The notes under the pieces are model-generated. The model had not been told where the DNA came from. It worked only from the letters and a program-made list of their open reading frames with translations, and made no database searches. Below are positions 1 through 6,070 of a DNA stretch of 10,443 nt, in pieces. Positions within the stretch are counted from its first letter, which is position 1; each line of letters opens with the position of its first letter. The DNA lies in NCBI GenBank assembly GCA_018714545.1, contig DVNG01000032.1, forward strand, positions 1 through 10,443. The letters are read 5' to 3'. A program made the translations under genes and the position numbers. The DNA comes from Limousia pullorum. Its GTDB lineage: Bacteria > Bacillota > Clostridia > Oscillospirales > Acutalibacteraceae.

Positions 1-674
1 ACCGCATCAATAATCATAGGAAGAGCCTCCGGGGTATTTGTGGCGCCGTTGTGCATAAGGATGATTGAGCCGGGGCAGATTTTGCTTTTTATTCTATCCA
101 CCATATCCTGAGCTGTGGGGTCTTTCCAGTCGAGAGAATCCACATCCCACTGTACACAATACATTCCGCATGAATTTACCGTTTCCACCACTGAATTGTT
201 GTAATCACCGTAAGGCGGTCTGAAAAGGGTTACTTCTTTTCCCGTAAGATTTTTAATAAGGCTGTTGCAGTTTTCAATCTCTTCCATCATTTTATCCCTT
301 GAAAGCTCCGTCATTTTCGGGTGTGTACTGCTATGGTTTCCGATATCGTGCCCAGCGGCGGCTATTTCCTTAACAGAGTCCGGATATTTTTCCACCCAGT
401 CGCCCACAAGGAAAAATGTGGCCTTAACATCTTTTTCATCCAGTATCTTCAGCAAATCCTCTGTCTGTTCGTTGCCCCATGCGGCGTCAAAAGAGATTGA
501 AACCACTTTTTTATCTCCGCAGTCCACATTATAAATAGGGATAATTCTTTCACTTTCGGCGGTTTCCTGAGTTTTTGTCAATCCCAAGATACTCACTGCC
601 CCAACGGAAACTGCCAGAACCAAGCAAATTGCCGCAGTAATGATATTCCTTTTTGTAAGAACAAAAATTTTCAT
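1..674 (-). CDS. Membrane-anchored polysaccharide deacetylase, PdaB/YlxY-like (partial, C-terminus outside window)
   Basis: A NodB-fold carbohydrate esterase, expected to remove N-acetyl groups from cell-surface or peptidoglycan sugars outside the membrane. The ATG at 674-672 has a GGGGTGA ribosome binding site 7 nt upstream. About 224 residues lie in the window and the frame is still open at position 1. Residues 10-32 form one hydrophobic signal anchor after a basic start (KIFVLTKR). Motifs follow in family order: SFDAAWG (61-67), NHSSTH (113-118, metal-binding His114 and His118), RPPYG (152-156), WDVDSLDW (176-183) and LMHNG (206-210). Motif 1 keeps the first Asp (D63, catalytic base in the family) but has Ala where the metal-binding second Asp usually sits. 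The FDxxWG form is known from the sporulation-linked PdaB/YlxY branch, so this is probably a subfamily trait. It starts 61 nt after cysS with no convincing terminator between, so it may be read from the cys operon. The substrate is not shown by the sequence. Confidence 0.88.
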   Translation of the reverse strand, partial: MKIFVLTKRNIITAAICLVLAVSVGAVSILGLTKTQETAESERIIPIYNVDCGDKKVVSISFDAAWGNEQTEDLLKILDEKDVKATFFLVGDWVEKYPDSVKEIAAAGHDIGNHSSTHPKMTELSRDKMMEEIENCNSLIKNLTGKEVTLFRPPYGDYNNSVVETVNSCGMYCVQWDVDSLDWKDPTAQDMVDRIKSKICPGSIILMHNGATNTPEALPMIIDA

Positions 675-735
675 TAAAAAATCACCCCATAATAATTATG
701 AGGTGACCTCTTTTTTAATTCTGTTTATTTAACTA

Positions 736-2142
736 TTATTCCTCGTATTTCCACTTAATGCCCTGAGGTGTGTCTTCAATAACAATGTGTCTTGCTTTCA
801 GCTCATCTCTGATTCTGTCAGCAGTTGCCCAGTCCTTATTCTTTCTTGCCTCTGTTCTCTGAGCGATAAGAGCTTCGATTTCCTCATCAAGGCTCTTTTC
901 CTCTTTAATTGTGATAACGCCGATAACGTCGTTAAGCTCGTTGAACAAATCAAGTGCATACTGGCAAAGTTCCTTTGAAGGAGCGTTTGAAGCCGCTGTG
1001 TATGTGTTGATATCTCTTGCAAGCTCGAAAATAGCGGAAATTGCGTCGGCAGTGTTAAGGTCATCGTCCATAGCCTTTATAAAGTCGTCACGGTGAGTGT
1101 CAAGCTTTGCTTTTATCTCTGCTTCGCCCTCTTTTTCACCGCTTTCAGCCTTTGAAAGTGCGAAAACAAGGTTGTCATAGCAGTTGTGAAGTCTTTCCAA
1201 AGCCGCCTTGCACTGCTCGATATTTTCTACGGAATAGTTTATCGGGCTGCGGTAATGGGAGGAGATAAGCAGATATCTGATAGGCTCATAGCCGTACTTC
1301 TCTGCAACATCTCTTACAGTAAAGAAGTTGTTAAGGCTCTTTGACATCTTTACGTTGTCAACATTGATGTAGCCGTTGTGCATCCAGTATCTTGCAAAAG
1401 GAACGCCGTTGCAGCATTCGCTCTGTGCAACCTCGTTTTCATGGTGAGGGAAAATCAAGTCCTGACCGCCGCCGTGAATATCGATTGTTTCTCCCAGATA
1501 TCTTCTTGCCATTGCGGAACATTCAATATGCCAGCCCGGTCTGCCTTTGCTCCAAGGGCTTTCCCAGTATGGCTCGCCTGGCTTTGCAGCTTTCCAAAGT
1601 GCAAAGTCCATTGGGTTTTCCTTAACTTCGCCAACGGAAATTCTTGCTCCTGCTTCCAAATCCTCAATAGGCTGGTGGCTCAATTTGCCGTATTCGTCAA
1701 ATTTAAGAGGGCTAAAGTAAACGTCGCCGTTTGATGCAACATAAGCGTAACCCTTTTCAATAAGCTTGCTTACAATAGAGATAATCTCGTCAATGTTCTC
1801 TGTTGCTCTTGGGTGGATTGAAGCCTCTTTAACTCCGAGACCCTGAGCATCCTTTTTATACTCTGCGATATATCTCTCGGAGATTGTCATATAGTCAGTG
1901 CCTTCCTCGTTTGCCTTGTTGATGATTTTATCGTCAACATCTGTGAAGTTCTGAACAAAGGTAACTTTCAATCCTCTGTACTCCATGTATCTTCTGAGAA
2001 TATCAAAGATACAGAGAGGACGTGCGTTTCCTATATGGATATAGTTGTAAACTGTAGGGCCGCATGCATAAATTTTTGCCTCGCCCTCTTTCAAAGGTAC
2101 AAACTCTTCTTTTTTTCTTGTCAGCGTGTTGTAAATTTTCAT
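736..2142 (-). CDS. cysS: Cysteinyl-tRNA synthetase
   Basis: A class I aminoacyl-tRNA synthetase that charges tRNA-Cys in the cytoplasm. At 468 residues it has the usual bacterial length. The Rossmann domain carries HIGN (36-39) and KMSKS (265-269). The zinc ligands that select cysteine are all present: C27, C208 (in WHIEC), H233 (in FPHHENE) and E237, each one residue off the E. coli numbering. The C-terminal part (about 300-468) is helical, including the anticodon-binding region. The ATG is preceded by GGAGGAG about 8 nt upstream, inside the end of cysE. It overlaps the cysE stop by 4 bp (ATGA), a coupled arrangement. Expression should follow the T-box in front of cysE, whose specifier matches this enzyme's own tRNA. 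Nothing is broken or missing. Confidence 0.98.
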   Translation of the reverse strand: MKIYNTLTRKKEEFVPLKEGEAKIYACGPTVYNYIHIGNARPLCIFDILRRYMEYRGLKVTFVQNFTDVDDKIINKANEEGTDYMTISERYIAEYKKDAQGLGVKEASIHPRATENIDEIISIVSKLIEKGYAYVASNGDVYFSPLKFDEYGKLSHQPIEDLEAGARISVGEVKENPMDFALWKAAKPGEPYWESPWSKGRPGWHIECSAMARRYLGETIDIHGGGQDLIFPHHENEVAQSECCNGVPFARYWMHNGYINVDNVKMSKSLNNFFTVRDVAEKYGYEPIRYLLISSHYRSPINYSVENIEQCKAALERLHNCYDNLVFALSKAESGEKEGEAEIKAKLDTHRDDFIKAMDDDLNTADAISAIFELARDINTYTAASNAPSKELCQYALDLFNELNDVIGVITIKEEKSLDEEIEALIAQRTEARKNKDWATADRIRDELKARHIVIEDTPQGIKWKYEE

Positions 2143-2774
2143 TTCTTTAACTCCTCCAATTCAGCTTTAAGGTTTTCTATCTCATTTTCAAGTATATTTA
2201 TCTTCTGTGCAATCGGGTCGCAGATATGAATCTGGTCGAGATTTTCATTCATTCTCACATCGCCGATTTTTACTATTTTAGCCGGAACACCAACCGCCGT
2301 TGCGTTTGCCGGAACCTCGCTTAAAACTACCGCACCTGCGGCAATTCGTGCATTATCGCCCACATTAAAGGGACCCAAAACCTTAGCACCGGAACCAACC
2401 ATTACATTATTGCCAAGTGTAGGGTGACGTTTTCCGTGCTCTTTACCGGTACCGCCCAAGGTTACGTTTTGATATATGGTGCAGTTATCACCGATAACCG
2501 TGGTTTCTCCTATAACCACGCCCATGCCGTGGTCAATAAACAGACCTTTTCCTATGGTAGCTCCCGGGTGAATTTCAATTCCCGTCTTATGTCTGCTCCT
2601 CTGTGAAATATATCTTGCTAAAAACTTCAGATTGTGTCTGAAGCACCAATTTGCTTTTCTATATGCTCTAACCGCCTTAAATCCCGAATAAAGGAAATAA
2701 ACCTCAAGTCTGCTTCTCGCCGCCGGGTCTCTGGCGATTACAGAATCCAAATCCTCTTTCAAAGCCTTAAACAC
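2139..2774 (-). CDS. cysE: Serine O-acetyltransferase (GTG start)
   Basis: Transfers acetyl from acetyl-CoA to L-serine to make O-acetylserine, the first step of cysteine synthesis. The 211-residue protein is the short Firmicutes form without the long N-terminal helical domain of E. coli CysE. Left-handed beta-helix hexapeptide repeats run from about 65 to 170. GIEIHPGA (65-72) and FIDHGMGVVIGE (79-90) contain the acid residue and catalytic His82; NVTLGGTGKEHGKRHP (103-118) is the usual acetyl-CoA/active-site loop. The C-terminal tail (about 190-211, ILENEIENLKAELEELKK) looks like a short coiled coil and lacks the C-terminal Ile that binds CysK in enteric bacteria. The start is GTG at 2774-2772, chosen because GAGGTGA lies 4 nt upstream and no ATG fits. 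It is first in the cysE-cysS operon and sits behind a tRNA-Cys T-box and an unusual repeat-filled leader. Confidence 0.97.
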   Translation of the reverse strand: MFKALKEDLDSVIARDPAARSRLEVYFLYSGFKAVRAYRKANWCFRHNLKFLARYISQRSRHKTGIEIHPGATIGKGLFIDHGMGVVIGETTVIGDNCTIYQNVTLGGTGKEHGKRHPTLGNNVMVGSGAKVLGPFNVGDNARIAAGAVVLSEVPANATAVGVPAKIVKIGDVRMNENLDQIHICDPIAQKINILENEIENLKAELEELKK

Positions 2775-2786
2775 ACTCTCACCTCT

Positions 2787-2822
2787 TTTTTTATTTCCGC
2801 CGTGTTTTTTATTTCCGCCGTG
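2787..2822 (-). repeat. Exact 18-bp tandem repeat, two copies
   Basis: On the minus strand CACGGCGGAAATAAAAAA occurs twice back to back (2822-2805 and 2804-2787) with no mismatch. It ends one base before the cysE ribosome binding site GAGGTGA (2785-2779). The upstream copy supplies the 3' arm of the nearer hairpin unit. The downstream copy leaves an extra, unpaired CACGGCGG arm (2804-2797) that could compete for the same 5' arm (2861-2854). Confidence 0.9.
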
Positions 2823-2923
2823 CTCACGTTTCTACTATTATTAAACCTCATTTCACGGCGGTCGATTTTTTTCTATCCGCCGTGCTCACGTTTCTGCTAC
2901 TATTGAACTTCATTTCACGACGG
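2815..2923 (-). repeat. Two tandem 47-bp hairpin-forming units, 62-bp period
   Basis: Units at 2923-2877 and 2861-2815 match at 42 of 47 positions, and all five differences are transitions. Each begins and ends with complementary 8-base arms. The nearer unit has CCGCCGTG and CACGGCGG, a perfect pairing. The farther has CCGTCGTG and CACGGCGG, where the variant base gives a U-G wobble in minus-strand RNA but a C-A clash in plus-strand RNA, which fits folding in the cysE transcript. Inside each unit CGTGAGCACG is a second small inverted repeat that could compete with the long pairing. The units lie between the T-box terminator and cysE, so they would be in the cysE leader RNA. They may belong to a dispersed repeat family; that is inference. 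Confidence 0.85.
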
Positions 2924-3137
2924 GCGAAACCTTTTTCTTTATTTATAAAATGGTTATGTTACAGTAAAATTCTATTTTATTAAATATTTGAAAGTCAAGA
3001 TTTAATTAAAAATAAGATTACTAAGAATATATCAATCTATCCAAATTACAGCTATGCAAATCCAATTTCTAAATCTAAGTCCTGCCCCGCCGCAGCACTA
3101 ACCCAAAGCTTACATCACCCTATCCGGCGGCGGATAT
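2924..3137. other. AT-rich leader stretch between T-box terminator and repeat units, no gene
   Basis: This stretch has no coding region on either strand that I can support. Right after the terminator U-run, minus-strand RNA could form ATCCG-CCGC-CGGAT (3136-3123). A further GC-rich spot (about 3098-3079, around CTGCGGCGGGGCAG) could form a 4-bp hairpin. From about 3075 to 2930 the sequence is strongly AT-rich and contains the possible second promoter listed separately. I see no tRNA, small RNA signature or insertion ends. Confidence 0.5.
2969..2998 (-). promoter_or_regulatory. Possible second, T-box-independent promoter for cysE-cysS
   Basis: The minus strand reads TTGACT (2998-2993), an 18-bp spacer, then TAGAAT (2974-2969). 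Each hexamer matches the sigma-A consensus at 5 of 6 positions. A transcript would start near 2962, after the T-box terminator, and so escape cysteine-tRNA control. The region is AT-rich, where chance matches are common, so this is only a candidate. Confidence 0.4.
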
Positions 3138-3167
3138 AAAAAATACCGTCCCTATGAAAGGGACGGT
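3138..3167 (-). terminator. Intrinsic terminator of the T-box leader
   Basis: On the minus strand ACCGTCCC (3167-3160) pairs perfectly with GGGACGGT (3152-3145) around the 7-base loop TTTCATA, followed by A and six T residues (3143-3138). The 5' arm contains CGTCCC, which is also the 3' half of the T-box antiterminator, so the two structures exclude each other. Confidence 0.93.
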
Positions 3168-3407
3168 TTGTAGGTTCAAATCGTGGTTCCACCCAAGTTC
3201 AGCGTATACTATATATAATAGTATGCACCCTTCTGCGTCATATAACGGTGACTGCCGTACAGAGATACTCTGTTTCCCCCTGTCTGCTCACGGGTGCATT
3301 TCCCGAAACTCCTCATTAAAGCCATTTCAGCATACAGGCTTCTCTCTGTAAAGTCTTGTTTTCGGTACTTCTCCCGGTCAATGCATTTATAATACTATAT
3401 GTACTTT
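3145..3407 (-). promoter_or_regulatory. T-box riboswitch, predicted tRNA-Cys specific
   Basis: A leader RNA that binds uncharged tRNA and then lets transcription continue into cysE-cysS. Stem I: 5' CCGGGAGAAGTACCGAAAAC (from about 3377) folds on 3' GTTTCGGGAAATGCACCCG. This makes helices CCGAAAC/GTTTCGG and CGGG/CCCG around an internal loop with AGTA on one side and GAA on the other, the loop E arrangement of T-box specifier loops. The codon in specifier position is TGC (3298-3296), cysteine. Distal stem I shows AGAGAG and GCTGAAA. An AT-rich hairpin around 3225-3203 fits stem III. The T-box core GGGTGGAACCACG (3193-3181) has bulge TGGAACC flanked by GGG and ACG, which pair with CGTCCC of the terminator arm. 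TGGA would pair with UCCA, matching the U discriminator of tRNA-Cys. Specifier, discriminator and downstream genes all agree. Confidence 0.95.
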
Positions 3408-3413
3408 GAGTTA

Positions 3414-3442
3414 ATTATATAACAAAGAAAATCCAAATGCAA
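3414..3442 (-). promoter_or_regulatory. Sigma-A-type promoter of the cysE-cysS T-box leader
   Basis: The minus strand has TTGCAT (3442-3437), a 17-bp spacer and a perfect TATAAT (3419-3414). Transcription should start near A3407, about 30 nt before the T-box stem I begins. It lies directly after the pgsA stop codon, so cysE-cysS forms a separate unit with a leader of about 630 nt. Confidence 0.85.
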
Positions 3443-3453
3443 GATTTTTCTTA

Positions 3454-4047
3454 TTACCAGTCCTGAATAACATGTTTGTTGTCCATAACATAGATAACGC
3501 CGGAGATAACGGCAAATATTGTGGACACCCAAAGGAAAATCTGATCCATTACCATAAATCCGGAGCTAAACTGCTGATAAACTTCCGATGACACAGAAAT
3601 AATATTGAGGTCCATAAGCTCCAAAATATAACTGCTGAACATTACAGCGCAGATTGCAATAATCTGGCTTACGGTTTTCACCTTGCCCCAAATATTTGCG
3701 GCAACAACCTTTCCCTGGGATGCCGCCACAAGACGTATTGAGGTTACGGTAAACTCTCTTATCAAAACTATTATTACCATTACAGGGTCTGTAATGCCCA
3801 AAGCTATGAAACAGACAAAAGCCGAAATAACAAGGATTTTATCCGCCAATGGGTCGGCAAACTTTCCGAAATCCGTCACCAGGTTTCTTTTTCTTGCAAG
3901 CTTTCCGTCCAGGCAGTCTGTCACAGACGCCATAATAAAAATCAGACAAGACACCAAATAATGGTGCGGAAAAGGAATTAAAAGGGATGCCACAAAAAAC
4001 GGAACAAGCAAAATTCTAAGCACCGTAAGTTTGTTAGGCAGGTTCAT
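3454..4047 (-). CDS. pgsA: CDP-diacylglycerol--glycerol-3-phosphate 3-phosphatidyltransferase
   Basis: Integral membrane enzyme that makes phosphatidylglycerol phosphate from CDP-diacylglycerol and glycerol 3-phosphate, the entry to phosphatidylglycerol and cardiolipin. The CDP-alcohol phosphatidyltransferase signature is complete: counted from an in-frame ATG at 4056 it is D50-G51-x2-A54-R55-x8-G64-x3-D68-x3-D72, with D47 also present. Several hydrophobic segments surround it. I place the start at the ATG at 4047 (protein MNLPNKLTVLRI, 197 residues), because AGAGG (4061-4057) is 9 nt from it but directly touches the ATG at 4056, and MNLPNKLT is the usual family start. It lies 32 nt after rimO and is probably the last gene of the recA transcript. 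No clear terminator follows; the cys promoter begins at once. Confidence 0.96.
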   Translation of the reverse strand: MNLPNKLTVLRILLVPFFVASLLIPFPHHYLVSCLIFIMASVTDCLDGKLARKRNLVTDFGKFADPLADKILVISAFVCFIALGITDPVMVIIVLIREFTVTSIRLVAASQGKVVAANIWGKVKTVSQIIAICAVMFSSYILELMDLNIISVSSEVYQQFSSGFMVMDQIFLWVSTIFAVISGVIYVMDNKHVIQDW

Positions 4048-4079
4048 AAAAATCATCCTCTACAATTTTTTAAAATTGC

Positions 4080-5411
4080 TTACTCCACCATTTCCCCTAT
4101 GGGGTCGCAATTAAGAAAATCATCAATTTTTACTTTTACAAATTCACCGGGAGCAGGTTTTCTGCCTGTTACAGTAAAGAACACGCTTCCGTCAACCTCC
4201 GGAGCGTCCCAAGCGCTTCTGCCGAAGAAGCACTCGGCGTACTGGTCATATCCCTCAACAAGAACCTCTATGGTTTTTCCGTCAAGCTTCTGGCAGAACT
4301 CCTCCATGATTTCCTGCTGATTTTCCATTATAATTTCTGCTCTTCTTTCCTTAACATCCTCAGGAATCTGCGGTTCAAGCTTTGCCGCAGGTGTGTTTTC
4401 CTCCTGTGAATATGCAAAACAACCAACTCTCTCAAATCTCACCTCTTTGGCGAAATTCTCAAGCTCTGCAAATTCCTCTTCTGTTTCTGTCGGGAAACCT
4501 GCAATAAATGTGGTTCTAAGCACAATTCCCGGAACCTTTTTTCTTATCTTTGCGATAAGCTTTACAAGCTCCTCTTTGTTTCCCTTTCTGTTCATGGTCT
4601 TTAAAACTCTGCCGTTGCAGTGCTGTAAAGGCAAATCCAGATATTTTACAATCTTTTCTTCCTCTGCCATAACCTGCAAAAGCTCGTCTGTGATTTTGTC
4701 CGGATAGCAGTACAAAACTCTTATCCATCTGATACCGTCAATTTCACAAAGCTTCTTCAAAAGCTTTGCAAGCATAAGTTCGCCGTAAATGTCCTTTCCG
4801 TAAAGGCTTGTATCCTGAGCCACAACCACAAGTTCTTTTACACCCTTTTCTGCAAGATGTTTAGCCTCTGCGATTATATCTTCCATTTTACGGCTTCTGA
4901 ATTTTCCTCTTATCATTGGAATTGCGCAGTAGGTGCAGTGGTTGTCACAGCCCTCGGCAATTTTAAGATATGCGTAATAATAAGGTGTGGACTGTATTCT
5001 GCCGCCCTCCAAAGGAAGCAAAAGTTTGTCGGGGAAGCACTGCTGTTTCTTACCCTGCAAAACCTCGTCTATGATTTTTACAATGTCGTCGTTTGCGCCT
5101 ATTCCCACAACTGCGTCAGCTTCGGGAATTTCTTTCATAACTTCCTCTTTGTAACGCTCTGCCAGACAGCCGGTCACAATTATAGCCTTAATTTTGCCCT
5201 CTTTTTTAAGCTCAGAAAGCTCTAAAATTTCTTCAATGCTTTCCTGTTTTGCGGACTCAATAAATCCGCAGGTGTTTATAATAGCCACATCCGCCATTGC
5301 CACATCCTCGCAGAGCTTATAGCCTGCGTTTCTTATGCGGTACAACAGCATTTCTGCGTCTACCCTGTTTTTTGCACATCCAAGAGAAATAATACCAACT
5401 TTATACGCCAT
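4080..5411 (-). CDS. rimO: Ribosomal protein S12 methylthiotransferase
   Basis: A radical SAM enzyme that adds a methylthio group to a conserved Asp of ribosomal protein S12. The 443 residues fit the family. The N-terminal UPF0004 domain supplies three Cys for the auxiliary cluster: C12 in SLGCAKN, C48 in NTCGF and C82 in TGCLAER. The radical SAM CxxxCxxC motif is C155, C159, C162 (GCDNHCTYC). The C-terminal TRAM domain covers about 375-440. SLGCAKNRVD and the AIPMIRGKFRSR segment favour RimO over the tRNA enzymes MiaB and MtaB. The ATG has TTGGAGA about 7 nt upstream. It sits 29 nt after recX and 32 nt before pgsA, so it probably shares the recA transcript; this neighbourhood is common in Clostridia. 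Confidence 0.96.
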   Translation of the reverse strand: MAYKVGIISLGCAKNRVDAEMLLYRIRNAGYKLCEDVAMADVAIINTCGFIESAKQESIEEILELSELKKEGKIKAIIVTGCLAERYKEEVMKEIPEADAVVGIGANDDIVKIIDEVLQGKKQQCFPDKLLLPLEGGRIQSTPYYYAYLKIAEGCDNHCTYCAIPMIRGKFRSRKMEDIIAEAKHLAEKGVKELVVVAQDTSLYGKDIYGELMLAKLLKKLCEIDGIRWIRVLYCYPDKITDELLQVMAEEEKIVKYLDLPLQHCNGRVLKTMNRKGNKEELVKLIAKIRKKVPGIVLRTTFIAGFPTETEEEFAELENFAKEVRFERVGCFAYSQEENTPAAKLEPQIPEDVKERRAEIIMENQQEIMEEFCQKLDGKTIEVLVEGYDQYAECFFGRSAWDAPEVDGSVFFTVTGRKPAPGEFVKVKIDDFLNCDPIGEMVE

Positions 5412-5440
5412 TTCAGTATCTCCAAATTTATTATTTTTCC

Positions 5441-6070
5441 TTAAAATTCCTCTGCGGGGAACTCCTGTTCATCGCAGAACTCATTCAAAACTCTCTTTAT
5501 ATCACCGTAGCGGTAACCCATTCTTTGAAGTCCCGCCACGGCTCTTTTTCTGCCTTTTTCGTCATTCAAAGCATTTTTATATTTCTTTTCTATCACAGCA
5601 TAAATCTGACTGTCGCTTTCCGGCTCAAGCTCATCGGCAATTTGTGATGCGGTTTCCTTGTCAATTCCCTTTAAGCAAAGCTTATAGATAACCGCCGATT
5701 TCGCAAGCTTTTTATTTTCATAAAGCTGTGAAGCATATCTTCTTGCAAAATTTTCGTCGTTTATCAGTCCAAGCTCTTCCATGCGTTCAACCGCACCCTT
5801 TGCCGCTTCCCTGTTGCAGGTTCTGGAAATTTTGTCCTCCAGCTCACGGCTTGAGTGGTCACGGTAGGATATAAGCCACAGAGCCTTATCCTTTGCCCTC
5901 TGCAAATCAGACTGCTGTATCAAAAAGTGAAGCTGTTCATCATCTATATCTGCGCCCACCTTCACCCTGTTTTCCAAAATTGTCTTTGTGTCAAGCTTTA
6001 CGGCAAATTCGCCGTCGATATATATTGTACTTAAACCTTTTTTTCTCGGTTCAATTCCTGTTATAATCAT
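5441..6070 (-). CDS. recX: RecA regulator RecX
   Basis: A helical cytoplasmic protein that binds RecA filaments and limits RecA activity. The 209 residues have the RecX pattern: an N-terminal beta-rich part (YIDGEFAVKLDTKTI), then three-helix repeats with the signature-like segments ALWLISYRDHSSRELEDKI (about 63-81) and LGLINDENFARRYASQLYENKK (about 100-121), ending in a conserved RMGYRYGDIKRVL stretch. The start ATG shares one base with the recA stop codon (TGATG at 6072-6068) and has only a weak ribosome binding site, so translation is probably coupled to recA. The neighbour is the strongest support for the name because the family diverges fast. Confidence 0.92.
   Translation of the reverse strand: MIITGIEPRKKGLSTIYIDGEFAVKLDTKTILENRVKVGADIDDEQLHFLIQQSDLQRAKDKALWLISYRDHSSRELEDKISRTCNREAAKGAVERMEELGLINDENFARRYASQLYENKKLAKSAVIYKLCLKGIDKETASQIADELEPESDSQIYAVIEKKYKNALNDEKGRKRAVAGLQRMGYRYGDIKRVLNEFCDEQEFPAEEF

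Noticed and set aside
685..722. GAGGT-G-ACCTC inverted repeat followed by six T on the plus strand between the deacetylase gene and cysS.
   Set aside because: The loop is only 1-3 nt, and the T-run would serve plus-strand transcription, where there is no gene. On the minus strand it would be preceded by A residues, so it is not a cysS terminator.
1378..1734. Plus-strand and alternate-frame open frames inside cysS, rimO and other genes.
   Set aside because: They are antisense or out-of-frame shadows of well-recognised enzymes, without ribosome binding sites or recognisable domains.
2815..2872. Plus-strand terminator: CCGCCGTG/CACGGCGG hairpin followed by a run of seven T.
   Set aside because: No plus-strand gene exists to terminate, the loop is 31 nt, and the sister unit's base change fits minus-strand pairing better.
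3154..3351. A 65-codon plus-strand open frame across the T-box region.
   Set aside because: It is the complement of a structured RNA whose elements all match the T-box; there is no ribosome binding site or domain.
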